NCBI RefSeq assembly: GCF_014229095.1
Contig: NZ_JAARZC010000002.1
Span: forward strand, 124,001-188,000
Length of the DNA stretch: 64,000 nucleotides
Direction: 5' to 3'
Source: Listeria cossartiae subsp. cayugensis
Lineage (GTDB): Bacteria > Bacillota > Bacilli > Lactobacillales > Listeriaceae
Made by a program: the position numbers and the translations under genes
The notes under the pieces: model-generated
Seen by the model: the letters and a program-made list of their open reading frames with translations, nothing else
Database searches by the model: none
What the model was told of the DNA's origin: nothing
Shown: in pieces, positions 34,252 to 43,584 of the stretch
Layout: the number at the start of each line of letters is the position of its first letter
Numbering within the stretch: position 1 is the stretch's first letter

Positions 34252-34334
34252 GCTCCATGGAACGACCACAAATAGTTCGGGGACGAATGAAAAGCGCAAA
34301 ATGAATCAGATATTTTTACAACGAGGAAAAAAGG

Positions 34335-36629
34335 ATGAAATGGGGATTGCAAATGACAACTTACATAGTAAAAGACGGGGGAAACAGAAAGCTACCTTTT
34401 GACAAAAGCCGATTGGATGGTTATTTAGAGAAAATCCATGAAGAATTTCCGAAACTTGATTTAGAAGATTACAAACGTAAGGTTTTTAATTTTGTAGAGA
34501 AGAAGGAAGATTACGCGGCGGACGAATTAGTCGATTATTTAATTAGGGAAGCAGAAGCCCGTACAGATATTCATATTCCTGAATGGGAACATTTCGCGGC
34601 ACGTCTTTATTTAAATAAATTATATAAAAAAGCGAGTAAAAACCGTTTTTATAATGATGATGATAAATATGGTTCGTACGTTGGACTTCAAGAAAGTTTA
34701 GGCGAGCGCGGTATTTATTCCGGCAATATCCTAAAAAATTATTCTAAAGAAGATTTGATTACAGCAGGGAAATTAATTGACCCTGAAAAAGATAAATTAT
34801 TTACGTATAACGGTTTGTATTTACTTGCGACTCGTTATTTAGCAACTGACTCTGAACGCAATGTGTATGAGTTACCACAAGAACGTTGGTTAACTATCGC
34901 ACTTTATTTAATGCAAAATGAACCAAAAGAAAAACGCATGAAATTAGTAGAAGAAGCTTACTGGGCTTTAAGTAACCTATATATGACTGTAGCAACACCA
35001 ACGCTTGCAAACGCCGGAAAAGTTGGCGGACAATTATCTAGTTGTTTCATAGATACAGTAGATGATAGCTTGCAAGGTATTTATGACAGCAATACAGACG
35101 TGGCTAGAGTTTCTAAGCACGGCGGTGGTGTTGGCGCGTATCTTGGTTATGTTCGTTCAACAGGAGCTGCTATCCGCGGCGTAAAAGGTGCAAGTGGCGG
35201 CGTTATTCCTTGGATTAAACAATTAAACAATACAGCCGTGAGCGTGGACCAATTAGGCCAACGTAAAGGCGCAATTGCTGTTTATTTAGACGTATTCCAT
35301 AAAGATATCGAATCTTTCCTTGATTTACGTTTAAACAATGGTGACCAACGTCTACGCGCACATGATGTATTTACAGCTGTTTGTATTCCTGACATTTTCA
35401 TGGAAGCTGTAGAGCGTCGTGGCGAGTGGTATTTATTCGATCCACATGAAGTAAAAGCGAAAAAAGGCTGGTACCTACAAGATTTCTACGATGAAACAAA
35501 AGGTGAAGGTACTTTCCGTGAAAAATATGACGAATTAGTAGCTGACGAAACAATCAGTAAAAAAATCGTTAAAGCAATTGATATTATGAAACGTGTGATG
35601 GTGAGCCAACTTGAAACAGGTAACCCATTCATGTTCTACCGAGATGAAGTAAATAGAATGAACCCTAACAAACACGAAGGTATGGTTTATTCAAGTAACT
35701 TATGTACTGAAATTATGCAAAATATGAGCCCAACAAAAATGATTCAAGAAATTATTTCTGGCGATCAAATCGTTATTACAAAACAAGCGGGAGATTTTGT
35801 TGTATGTAACTTATCTTCTGTTAACTTAGGCCGTGCAGTTGTGGCGGAAGAAGAAGGTACATTAGAACGTTTAATCGAAGTTGAGGTACGTATGCTTGAT
35901 AACGTTATCGACTTAAACGAACTACCAGTACCACAAGCAACGATTACAAACCAAAAATACCGTTCTATCGGACTTGGAACATTCGGTTGGCATCACTTGC
36001 TTGCGCTTAAAAATATCGCGTGGGACTCAGAAGAAGCTGAGAAATATGCCGATGAATTATATGAACAAATCAACTATTTAGCAATTCGCGCTAGTAACAA
36101 ACTAGCTCAAGAAAAAGGTGCTTACAAAGTCTTCAAAGGAAGCGATTGGAACACTGGAGAATATTTTGCACGTCGTAACTATAATTCAGCTGAATGGCAA
36201 GAATTAGCGAAAGAAGTAGCAGAAAAAGGTTTACGTAATGCGTATCTTGTAGCTGTAGCGCCAAATATGAGTACAGCTCAAATTGCTGGATCCACTGCTT
36301 CTATCGATCCAATTTACAGCGCGTTCTACTATGAAGAGAAAAAAGATTACCGTCGTCCAGTAATTGCACCAGACTTAAATTTAAGCACATACCCATACTA
36401 CGAAAAAGGTGCATACAAAGTAGACCAATTCGCAAGTGTTCGTCAAAATGGTCGCCGTCAACGTCACGTAGACCAATCGCTAAGCTTTAACTTCTACGTA
36501 CCAAGTGGCATTAAAGCAAGTAAATTACTTGAACTACACATGACTGCTTGGAATGAAGGATTAAAAACAACTTACTATGTCCGCTCAAACGATATCGACG
36601 TAGAAGAATGTGAATGGTGCTCAAGCTGA
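34335..36629 (+). CDS. nrdA: Class I ribonucleoside-diphosphate reductase, large (alpha) subunit
   Basis: 764 aa. An ATP-cone about 8-95 (allosteric dATP/ATP site), then the ten-stranded barrel with the redox cysteine in GGQLSSCF, the thiyl-radical cysteine in SSNLCTEI, the partner in VVCNLSSVNLG and the C-terminal CEWCSS pair that is re-reduced by thioredoxin-type proteins. The ATP-cone makes this NrdA-like; databases also call it nrdE. ATG 34335 has GAGG 8 bases before it; ATG 34353 behind GGGG is an alternative. Controlled by NrdR and possibly a leader terminator. Confidence 0.92.
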   Translation: MKWGLQMTTYIVKDGGNRKLPFDKSRLDGYLEKIHEEFPKLDLEDYKRKVFNFVEKKEDYAADELVDYLIREAEARTDIHIPEWEHFAARLYLNKLYKKASKNRFYNDDDKYGSYVGLQESLGERGIYSGNILKNYSKEDLITAGKLIDPEKDKLFTYNGLYLLATRYLATDSERNVYELPQERWLTIALYLMQNEPKEKRMKLVEEAYWALSNLYMTVATPTLANAGKVGGQLSSCFIDTVDDSLQGIYDSNTDVARVSKHGGGVGAYLGYVRSTGAAIRGVKGASGGVIPWIKQLNNTAVSVDQLGQRKGAIAVYLDVFHKDIESFLDLRLNNGDQRLRAHDVFTAVCIPDIFMEAVERRGEWYLFDPHEVKAKKGWYLQDFYDETKGEGTFREKYDELVADETISKKIVKAIDIMKRVMVSQLETGNPFMFYRDEVNRMNPNKHEGMVYSSNLCTEIMQNMSPTKMIQEIISGDQIVITKQAGDFVVCNLSSVNLGRAVVAEEEGTLERLIEVEVRMLDNVIDLNELPVPQATITNQKYRSIGLGTFGWHHLLALKNIAWDSEEAEKYADELYEQINYLAIRASNKLAQEKGAYKVFKGSDWNTGEYFARRNYNSAEWQELAKEVAEKGLRNAYLVAVAPNMSTAQIAGSTASIDPIYSAFYYEEKKDYRRPVIAPDLNLSTYPYYEKGAYKVDQFASVRQNGRRQRHVDQSLSFNFYVPSGIKASKLLELHMTAWNEGLKTTYYVRSNDIDVEECEWCSS

Positions 36630-36684
36630 TAAATCTCTAAACACTTGACGAATAACGCAAAAATGAAAGGGAGGGCTTGCCTCG

Positions 36685-37734
36685 ATGGCTAACCAAAAAG
36701 AACAACTTACTCGTATTAAAATTTTAGAACCTTTATTTCCTAATCGTTCTACTTCAATCATAAACGGAGAAACTAGTGGGATTTTGAATTGGAATGATAT
36801 CCCGTATCCTTCTTTCTACCGTGCATATAAAGAACTTTCTACTAACTACTGGATTCCAGATGAAGTAGATATGAAAAGTGATGCGAAACAATATCCGAAT
36901 CTTTCCGAAGAAGAAAAATATGCTTTTGATGCCATCATTGGCTTACTAGCTACACTTGATTCTCCGCAAACACGTTTCATTTACAATATTGCGGAATATA
37001 TTACTGATCCAGCTGTACATGCAAATGCAGCGATTATCGGGCAACAAGAAGTAATCCATAATGAAAGTTACTCTTATGTACTTGCTTCTATTACCAACTT
37101 GCAAGAACAAAATCGCGTATTTGAACTTGCGAGAACACATCCGACAATCATCAAACGTAACGAGCCAATCATGGCAGCATACGACGATTTCATGAATAAC
37201 AAAACGGGTGAAACACTTGTCAAAGCATTGATTCAATCTTCAATTTTAGAAGGAATTAATTTCTACAGTGGCTTTGCTTACTTCTACAACCTGGTTCGTC
37301 AAAATAAAATGACAGGAACTGGGAAAATCATTAGCTTTATCAATCGTGATGAATTAGCTCACTCGAAATTTATTTCTGAAGTAATCCGGGCAATCCTTGG
37401 GGAAAACCCAGAATTACAAACAGATGAGTTAGTAGAATATACACATGAAGCTTTCCGCCACGCTGTTGAACTTGAAACAGAATGGTCTGAAGAAGTTTTA
37501 CAAGGTATTGAAGGTATTGATGTGGAAGAAATGGTTGATTACGTGAAATATCGTGCCAACAAAATGCTAGGAATGCTTGGTATTCCAGAACTTTATCCAG
37601 GACATAGCGACAACACAATGACTTGGATTAAAGCTTACGCAGATAACTTTACAGAAACAAAAACTGACTTTTTCGAAATGCGCAATTCAAGCTATAAAAA
37701 AACGAATATGGATAACGGATTCGACGATTTATGA
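36685..37734 (+). CDS. nrdB: Ribonucleoside-diphosphate reductase small (beta) subunit
   Basis: 349 aa diiron/dimanganese-carboxylate protein. Metal ligands visible: Asp92 (LATLDSPQ), Glu122 and His125 (QQEVIHNES), a Glu in SSILEG, and Glu/His in RDELAHS. Tyr129, seven residues after Glu122, occupies the place of the radical tyrosine of E. coli R2, so the tyrosyl-radical mechanism is conserved. RBS GGGAGG. The stop overlaps the start of the flavodoxin gene by four bases (ATGA), indicating coupling. Confidence 0.92.
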   Translation: MANQKEQLTRIKILEPLFPNRSTSIINGETSGILNWNDIPYPSFYRAYKELSTNYWIPDEVDMKSDAKQYPNLSEEEKYAFDAIIGLLATLDSPQTRFIYNIAEYITDPAVHANAAIIGQQEVIHNESYSYVLASITNLQEQNRVFELARTHPTIIKRNEPIMAAYDDFMNNKTGETLVKALIQSSILEGINFYSGFAYFYNLVRQNKMTGTGKIISFINRDELAHSKFISEVIRAILGENPELQTDELVEYTHEAFRHAVELETEWSEEVLQGIEGIDVEEMVDYVKYRANKMLGMLGIPELYPGHSDNTMTWIKAYADNFTETKTDFFEMRNSSYKKTNMDNGFDDL

Positions 37735-38168
37735 GAATCTTGCTAGCCTATGATTCTCTAAGTGGGAACACCAAAATGGTAGCGGATGAAATTGAAGAGA
37801 TATTACAAAACGAAGGGCACGAAGTTGTGTCCTTACGTGTATCTCCTTCCGCTGCGTATCCGCTTGATGAGGATTTTGACTTGTACGTGTTGGGGGCATG
37901 GACAGTCGACTACGGAAGAACGCCGCCAGATATGAAAGATTTTATCGCGGAGCTAGCCGTAAAGCCCAAGAATGTAGCCATTTTTGGCACTGGGGAAACA
38001 CAATGGGGTATGGATTTTTATTGCGGAGCTGTCGACCGAATGGCCAAATATTTCGGTACAAGCTACCCAACCTTAAAAATAGAACAAATGCCACACACCG
38101 AACAAGATGTGGCTGATATAGACAATTGGGTCAAGCAAATTTTAGCGTTAAGGAGTGGAATCAAATGA
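37731..38168 (+). CDS. Flavodoxin, electron donor of the reductase operon
   Basis: 145 aa. FMN phosphate loop YDSLSGNTK at 7-15 and the flavin-flanking segment VLGAWTVDYGRTPP; aspartates around GTGETQWGMDFYCG complete the isoalloxazine site. Occupies the place of nrdI in many operons but is a longer, classical flavodoxin. Could assemble or maintain the metallo-radical cofactor of the small subunit. Overlaps its neighbours at both ends by four bases. Confidence 0.88.
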   Translation: MRILLAYDSLSGNTKMVADEIEEILQNEGHEVVSLRVSPSAAYPLDEDFDLYVLGAWTVDYGRTPPDMKDFIAELAVKPKNVAIFGTGETQWGMDFYCGAVDRMAKYFGTSYPTLKIEQMPHTEQDVADIDNWVKQILALRSGIK

Positions 38169-38491
38169 CAAGTATTGAAATTAAAACACCTGAAGAGTTC
38201 CAAGCTCATATTAGTGGAGAAGAATTAGTATATGTAGATTATTGGAAAGATAATTGTCCTAATTGTAAAATGCTTGATCTTTCGTTTGCTGAATTCAAAA
38301 ACTCTGAAATCGCAAGCAAAGTAAAAGTATTAAAAGTAAAATTAGAAGAAATGGGCGAAAACTTCTTTTTTGACCGTGATGTACAACAAACACCAACACT
38401 TGTACTTTACAAAGGCGGCGAAGAAATCCACCGTTTAAACGGATTTATCCCACCAAACAAAATCGAAGAAGCTGTTTCTTTAAATGCGTAA
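38165..38491 (+). CDS. Thioredoxin-like protein with CPNC active site
   Basis: 108 aa thioredoxin fold, motif DNCPNCKM (CxxC with Pro-Asn) at about 35-42 and the cis-proline region QQTPTLVLYKGGE. Likely reduces the C-terminal cysteine pair of the large subunit, like NrdH. ATG 38165 overlaps the flavodoxin stop and has AAGGAG upstream; the longer open frame lies inside the flavodoxin gene. Last gene of the four-gene reductase operon. Confidence 0.9.
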   Translation: MTSIEIKTPEEFQAHISGEELVYVDYWKDNCPNCKMLDLSFAEFKNSEIASKVKVLKVKLEEMGENFFFDRDVQQTPTLVLYKGGEEIHRLNGFIPPNKIEEAVSLNA

Positions 38492-38502
38492 TTGAATGAG
38501 TG

Positions 38503-38540
38503 ATAAGTCCTTGCTACTAAGCGACTTATTGCTCTTTTTT
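38503..38540 (+). terminator. Terminator of the reductase operon
   Basis: ATAAGTC (38503-38509) / GACTTAT (38523-38529) stem with T6 after GCTC. Confidence 0.7.
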
Positions 38541-38582
38541 CTGTCGTTATTTGTGATTTGATTTACAGGAGGGGTTAGGGAT

Positions 38583-38882
38583 TTGAGACAATTACAAGAT
38601 GAAATTACTGCTTTTCTGGAAGAACGTGACTGGTTGGATCAGTATAATAAACCAAAAGATTTAGCAATATCCTTGTCGCTTGAAGCAGCAGAATTATTGG
38701 AATGTTTTCAGTGGAAGCAAGATGAGGTGGCAGTGAAAGAAAACCGGGAAGCGATTTTAAAAGAAGTAGCGGATGTCATGATATACGCACTCCAAATCGC
38801 GGAAAGTATGGGAGCAGACGGCGAAGAGCTTGTTCGTTCCAAGCTCGCAGAAAACCGAACACGGACATGGCCGAAAAAATAG
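38583..38882 (+). CDS. MazG-like nucleotide pyrophosphohydrolase (RS21-C6/dCTPase type)
   Basis: 99 aa all-helical MazG fold. The metal-binding residues appear as SLSLEAAELLECF and, further on, ILKEVADVMIYAL (ExxE and ExxD). Compact single-domain form, like MazG-like/dCTP pyrophosphatase 1 proteins that hydrolyse unwanted (deoxy)nucleoside triphosphates. TTG 38583 follows AGGAGGGG. Directly after the ribonucleotide reductase operon, suggesting a nucleotide-pool quality-control role. Confidence 0.87.
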   Translation: MRQLQDEITAFLEERDWLDQYNKPKDLAISLSLEAAELLECFQWKQDEVAVKENREAILKEVADVMIYALQIAESMGADGEELVRSKLAENRTRTWPKK

Positions 38883-38921
38883 AAAAAGCTGCTTTATCAG
38901 TTTAGGATAAAGCAGCTTTTT
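38883..38921. terminator. Bidirectional terminator
   Basis: GCTGCTTTATC (38888-38898) / GATAAAGCAGC (38906-38916) with flanking A5 and T5. Confidence 0.92.
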
Positions 38922-38923
38922 AT

Positions 38924-39100
38924 TTAATAAGAATAAGATCGTTTACGTCTTTTTTTGGAACGAATCATTGCAAAAATTCCTGCTGCGACCAAAATAAGCG
39001 AAATGATGCAAACACCGAAACCAATAAGTCCAGTTATGCTAAACGAAAAACCAAAGCCAATCAGACCAACAAGAAGTACAACTAAGCTAGCTAATTTCAT
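38924..39100 (-). CDS. 58-aa two-helix membrane protein
   Basis: 58 aa on the minus strand, M-K-L-A-S start with two hydrophobic helices (about 3-21 and 24-45) and a strongly basic tail (KKRRKRSYSY). RBS AAAGGAG at a good distance from ATG 39100, uninterrupted frame and a shared terminator support a real gene. No family recognised; position between two MazG-type genes may be coincidental. Confidence 0.72.
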   Translation of the reverse strand: MKLASLVVLLVGLIGFGFSFSITGLIGFGVCIISLILVAAGIFAMIRSKKRRKRSYSY

Positions 39101-39298
39101 TTGAAAACTCCTTTCAGAAATCTTATCTCTATTATAAAGGAATAACTTGAAAAAAATAAGCCTTTAAAGAGAAAAAAATTTTAAAGATGAAAGGCATTGA
39201 TAGAGCATCAGTTCGCATAATTTCGAAATAGTCAAGACTGCAAAGGAAAAAAATTATCTGTTATAGTAAGAAAGTGAGAGAGGCAAGGAGGACAACAC

Positions 39299-39616
39299 AT
39301 GGATTTTAAAGAGTATCAAGTTTTAGCAAATAGAACTGCAGCAACACACGAACAGGCATTAACGAATTACGGACTTGGAATAGCTGGAGAAGCCGGTGAA
39401 GTTGCTGATTTGATTAAGAAATATGCTTTTCATGGACACGATTTAGATAAAGATGCGTTGACGAAAGAATTAGGCGATGTTCTTTGGTACGTATCACAAA
39501 TTGCTAAATGGGCCGACATAAGCATGGAAACCGTTGCCGAATTAAATATCGAAAAATTAAAACGCCGCTATCCGCAAGGCTTTTCGGCGGAACGAAGCAA
39601 ACTCCATATCGATTAA
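39299..39616 (+). CDS. MazG-family nucleoside triphosphate pyrophosphohydrolase
   Basis: 105 aa with the metal-binding patterns GIAGEAGEVADLIKK and LTKELGDVLWY, which are the classical EExxE/ExxD residues. RBS AGGAGG. Second MazG-type enzyme within 700 bases, divergent from the first; together they flank a small membrane protein gene. Likely house-cleaning of abnormal dNTPs. Confidence 0.87.
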   Translation: MDFKEYQVLANRTAATHEQALTNYGLGIAGEAGEVADLIKKYAFHGHDLDKDALTKELGDVLWYVSQIAKWADISMETVAELNIEKLKRRYPQGFSAERSKLHID

Positions 39617-39663
39617 AAAAACGTTTGTATTTAAGGAAAGTTCTTAAATACAAACGTTTTTAG
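39617..39663. terminator. Bidirectional terminator between convergent genes
   Basis: AAAACGTTTGTATTTAAG...CTTAAATACAAACGTTTTT. Confidence 0.95.
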
Positions 39664-40301
39664 TCTTTTAATGAGCTAGAAAACTTACTAAATAGTGTAT
39701 AAATGACATATTGGATAATCGAGAAGTAAAATACGAAGTTCCAGAATGGCCAGTGAAAAACACTAAACATGATTTGGATGGATTCGACTGGTTGCGTAAG
39801 TAGATGAATCGAATGCAAGCGTGAAAATCTGCCAATATAAATCGCATAACTCGATAATAAGATTAAACCAATTAACAGTAGTTGGTAACTGAACCAACTC
39901 GTCCAATTAAAGCGTCTTCTTATTTCCGCAAGCATTTTTGCAAAGGACCAGAAGCCAATAAATAACCCAAAGAATACACCAACGATAATATAAGTGAAGT
40001 GGCGCCACAACCATGGTGACGTGGAAAGTATTCCTTCTGCTCCGTAAATCTCTAAGCGCTGTAAATGTAGCAAGTCAGTGAGTAGATAAGGCGCATTTGG
40101 GAAAAATACTAACCAAACAATGCCGAGGGGCCAAAATATCCACCATACGCGAGGTTTCTTTGTGAGGAATACAGCTATTTCGAAAGGTATATAAGCAAGC
40201 CCAACATTTAAAATTAAAAAAGTATACGTGTCAGCGGTAAAATGTAAAACAAGAAAATATCCGAGTAAAAAAGCTCGGCAAGTCCAAATTGCTTTCGTCA
40301 T
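39660..40301 (-). CDS. DUF1361 integral membrane protein
   Basis: 213 aa, about six membrane spans. Characteristic motif FPNAPYLLTDLLHL about 85-98 and paired aromatic residues near WxWR and WFSYQ. RBS GAGGTGA before ATG 40301. Function of DUF1361 unknown. Convergent with the MazG gene and not coupled to the YeiH gene upstream. Confidence 0.88.
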   Translation of the reverse strand: MTKAIWTCRAFLLGYFLVLHFTADTYTFLILNVGLAYIPFEIAVFLTKKPRVWWIFWPLGIVWLVFFPNAPYLLTDLLHLQRLEIYGAEGILSTSPWLWRHFTYIIVGVFFGLFIGFWSFAKMLAEIRRRFNWTSWFSYQLLLIGLILLSSYAIYIGRFSRLHSIHLLTQPVESIQIMFSVFHWPFWNFVFYFSIIQYVIYTLFSKFSSSLKD

Positions 40302-40356
40302 GTAATAGTCACCTCGTGCTTGCTATTGTATCACAATTTGAGTTGCCGAGGATAAC

Positions 40357-41364
40357 TTAACCTGCTAAATGAAACAAAAGTACTAAAGTTAACCCAAAAG
40401 CAGAAAGCAAGATCGAACCAATAAACGCCGCCACAAAAGGTTTTCCGCCCATTTTTCCAAAAGAAGGTAAGTGGACATTTAATCCAAGTCCGCCCATTGA
40501 CATAGCAATAAGGAAATAGGCACAGACAACGAGAAAATTGGTGATAGATGTTGGAATAATACCAAAACTATTGATAGCACTTGTAGCTAGGAAGCCGAAA
40601 ATAAACCAAGGTACGGGAAGTTCTGCCCATGAAAAACGATTATTTGTTCCAGCGTTTACCATTTTTGCAACGACGAAGCAGACTGGAACAAGTAGTGCCA
40701 CGCGAGTTAATTTGACGATAACGGCCATATCGACGGCAGAAGTTCCACCTGGATCCGCTGCAGCAATTACGTGCGCAATTTCATGAAGCGTAGCCCCTGC
40801 AAAAATACCGTAACCATCTGGTCCAAGCGGCAAAATTGGATAAATTAGCGTATAAATAATCGTGAAAATAGTTCCAAGAAGCGCGATAATCGTAGCAGCC
40901 ACCGCGGTTTGGTTATTGTCAGCTTTTACTTGCGGCGAAATCGCGACTACAGCTGCAGCCCCGCAAATCCCTGTACCACAAGCAACCAGAATCGCCAGCT
41001 TTTTATCGACGCCAAAAAGTTTTGCCAAAAAGTAAACAACTGCAATCCCAAAACTAAGACATAAGGCAGCGATCAAGAATACGCGCCAGCCAGCATCATA
41101 AATATCAACTAAATTTAGCCGGAAACCAAGTAAAATAATCCCAGCACGAAGAATCACTTTGTTGGAAAATTGAATACCTGTAAACCATTGATCCGGAACC
41201 GGAAAAAGTGCGCGAATGATAATACCGATTAAAATAGCTGTAACAAGTTGCCCAAGAATCATTAAAAATGGCAATTTTGCTAAAAAATAAGATAGGGTAG
41301 CGATACAGAACGTAAGCGCAATACCATACCAAAAAGTCTTCGTTTTAAATAAAATTTGACTCAT
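40357..41364 (-). CDS. YeiH/UPF0324 family membrane transporter (putative sulfate exporter)
   Basis: 335 aa with about ten spans; family motifs [23 protein letters not shown] and [13 protein letters not shown] 41364 is 6 bases from AAGGGGG, while the ATG two codons earlier touches it. Divergent from a LysR gene, the same order as yeiH-yeiE in enterobacteria, which suggests control by that regulator. Transport substrate is not established; sulfite/sulfate is inferred from family name. Confidence 0.87.
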   Translation of the reverse strand: MSQILFKTKTFWYGIALTFCIATLSYFLAKLPFLMILGQLVTAILIGIIIRALFPVPDQWFTGIQFSNKVILRAGIILLGFRLNLVDIYDAGWRVFLIAALCLSFGIAVVYFLAKLFGVDKKLAILVACGTGICGAAAVVAISPQVKADNNQTAVAATIIALLGTIFTIIYTLIYPILPLGPDGYGIFAGATLHEIAHVIAAADPGGTSAVDMAVIVKLTRVALLVPVCFVVAKMVNAGTNNRFSWAELPVPWFIFGFLATSAINSFGIIPTSITNFLVVCAYFLIAMSMGGLGLNVHLPSFGKMGGKPFVAAFIGSILLSAFGLTLVLLFHLAG

Positions 41365-41470
41365 GTTCATCCCCCTTTCTTTTATGCTTTTACTTTACCA
41401 TTTCTAATTTTATTAGTAAAATTTATATTAATTATATTATTGATAAGAAATATTTATGGAGGGATTTCAA

Positions 41471-42325
41471 ATGGATGAGGCTTTAAGAACGTATATAAGG
41501 GTTGTAGAATTACAAAGTTTTACAAAAGCGGCCGAAGAATTGCACATTTCCCAACCGGCAGTATCTTTGCAATTAAAGAAATTAGAAGAGATTTATGAAA
41601 CCGAGCTGATATACCGACAAGCGAAAAAGTTTATTTTAACAGCTACGGGAGAAATACTATACCACCGTGCGAAACAATTAGAAGGTTTGTATAAACAAGT
41701 GGAAGATGAAATTAGTTTGTATCACCACCATTTAAAAGGGCGATTGCGGATTGGTGCGAGTTTTACGATAGGAGAGTATTATTTGCCGGCGCTGATTGCG
41801 AAGTTTCATGCGCACTATCCAGATATTACCATCGAACTAATCGTTGAAAATACAGTTAAAATTGCCGATAAAGTTGAATTGCTTCAAGTGGATGCTGGAC
41901 TTATTGAAGGTCAAGTGAGTAAGAAAGATTTGGCGATAAGTGCTTTTGCGAATGACGAAATGTGCATTGTCGGACGGGCAGATGGTTCGCTTGCAGAAAT
42001 TGAGCAAGGCGCCACGTGGATTGCGCGAGAAGAAGGTTCCGGAACGCGCGAATATTTGGATCATGTATTAAGTACGAATGGTTGGAATGTAGCTGAAAAA
42101 GTCGTTGCTTGGAGTAATATGGCGGTCAAACAAATGGTGCTTGAGGGCATGGGGTACACGGTTATTTCCAGATGCGTCGTTAAAACAGAAATTGCAGAAG
42201 GAAAATTACGCGTTTTTAATGAGGCGGGAAGCTTGATGCGGAAATTTTCGGTATTAAAAAATAAACAAAGACTAGAAAATCGTATTGCGGAAACCTTTTT
42301 AACATTTTTAAAGGAAAATCAGTAA
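41471..42325 (+). CDS. LysR-family regulator, CysB/YeiE-like
   Basis: 284 aa. N-terminal HTH (SFTKAAEELHISQPAVSLQLKKLE), C-terminal periplasmic-binding-like effector domain with WIAREEGSGTREYLD and the VVAWSNMAVKQMVLEGMG segment common to YeiE/CysL-like members. ATG 41471 behind GGAGGG; ATG 41456 lacks a site. Divergent from the YeiH gene, 106 bases apart, its likely target. Confidence 0.88.
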   Translation: MDEALRTYIRVVELQSFTKAAEELHISQPAVSLQLKKLEEIYETELIYRQAKKFILTATGEILYHRAKQLEGLYKQVEDEISLYHHHLKGRLRIGASFTIGEYYLPALIAKFHAHYPDITIELIVENTVKIADKVELLQVDAGLIEGQVSKKDLAISAFANDEMCIVGRADGSLAEIEQGATWIAREEGSGTREYLDHVLSTNGWNVAEKVVAWSNMAVKQMVLEGMGYTVISRCVVKTEIAEGKLRVFNEAGSLMRKFSVLKNKQRLENRIAETFLTFLKENQ

Positions 42326-42359
42326 ATAAAACTAGCTTTTTAACAAGGGAGTGATTACA

Positions 42360-42380
42360 ATGAGGAAGAATACATTTTAG
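42360..42380 (+). CDS. Possible leader peptide (6 codons) before the EIIC-like gene
   Basis: AAGGGAG 8 bases before an ATG, MRKNTF and a stop, then the AAGGGGAG of the downstream gene. RBS quality is as good as the real gene, so translation is likely; function could be coupling or none. Confidence 0.35.
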   Translation: MRKNTF

Positions 42381-42393
42381 AAGGGGAGAAGTA

Positions 42394-43410
42394 ATGAAAG
42401 AATATTTTATAGATCGTTCCTATAAGGCTTCTATGGGGATTGCGAATGCGGTTCTTGTAACGCTTGGGATTGGGCTTCTGTTGCAAACAATTGGCCAGAT
42501 GACAGGGATTTCATTTCTTGTAACAGTTGGTGCGATTGGTAAAACGATGCTCATTCCGGGAATTGGTGTTGGTATCGCTATGTGCTTGCATGCGAATACG
42601 CTTGTGACGATAAGTGCGGCTGCATCTGCTGTTATTGGTGGCGGGGCAGTAGTGACTTTGGCTGGTGGTGGCGTTGGTATTACTAGCGGAGAACCGGTTG
42701 GCGCTATTTTAGCCGTGATTGTGGCAGTTTGGACTGGGAAAAGGGTCACTGGGAAGACGAAATTTGATATGATTTTAATTCCTGGCGTATCACTTTTAGC
42801 TGGCGGACTGAGCGGTATTTTATTTGCAAAAATTATGGCACCGATTTTAGCTTCTGTAAGCCTTGGGATTAGTTCATTAATTGGTGGTTCACCGCTAATT
42901 TCATCGATGGTTATTGCTTTTGTGTTTGGTTTACTTATTCTTAGTCCGGCTTCATCTGCTGCGCTCGCGATTGCGCTTCAACTGGATCCAACAGCAAGTG
43001 CTGCGGCATTGATTGGCTGCTCGGTGCAATTTGTATCATTTGCGGTATTAAGCTATCGGGACAACAACTGGGGTGCGTTTTTCGCGCAACTTATCTGTAC
43101 ACCGAAATTACAAACACCTAATATTATTAGAAAGCCTAGTTTGATGTTAGTGCCGTTACTGACGACATTAATCGCTGGACCTCTTGGTGTGATGGTATTT
43201 CATATTCAAGCCGCGAGTGAAGTTGCTGGTCTTGGCTTATGCGCCTTTGTTGCACCACTTTATTTAATAGCAAATTACGGATTCAGCACACTTGCTGATT
43301 TTATTTTGGTAGCAGTTGTCTTGCCAGGTGTTATTGCACTTATTGTCAGACCGATTCTGCTTAAAAAGGAACGCTTGAAAACAGGAGATTTAACGATTGA
43401 ATTGCAGTAG
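42394..43410 (+). CDS. EIIC-type (PTS_EIIC_2) membrane protein
   Basis: 338 aa, about nine to ten spans, glycine/alanine-rich, with GIGKTMLIPGIGVG-type repeats; matches the PF13303 family of EIIC-like proteins that occur without EIIA or EIIB. RBS AAGGGGAG. It is not in a PTS operon here and lies between LysR and GntR genes, so whether it is a PTS component is doubtful. Substrate unknown. Confidence 0.8.
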   Translation: MKEYFIDRSYKASMGIANAVLVTLGIGLLLQTIGQMTGISFLVTVGAIGKTMLIPGIGVGIAMCLHANTLVTISAAASAVIGGGAVVTLAGGGVGITSGEPVGAILAVIVAVWTGKRVTGKTKFDMILIPGVSLLAGGLSGILFAKIMAPILASVSLGISSLIGGSPLISSMVIAFVFGLLILSPASSAALAIALQLDPTASAAALIGCSVQFVSFAVLSYRDNNWGAFFAQLICTPKLQTPNIIRKPSLMLVPLLTTLIAGPLGVMVFHIQAASEVAGLGLCAFVAPLYLIANYGFSTLADFILVAVVLPGVIALIVRPILLKKERLKTGDLTIELQ

Positions 43411-43584
43411 AATGATGTAAAAAGTAGGGCTTTGTGGCTCTGCTTTTTATATTGAAATGTTATGCGCTGGAAATCAATTTTGTAACGTAATGGACACATT
43501 TTTTCGCAAAAAGCCATATCTAAATGGAATTTTTTCGTGTAAAATATAACATTGAAAGCAATAAAATTTAAAGAGGTTCAAATT

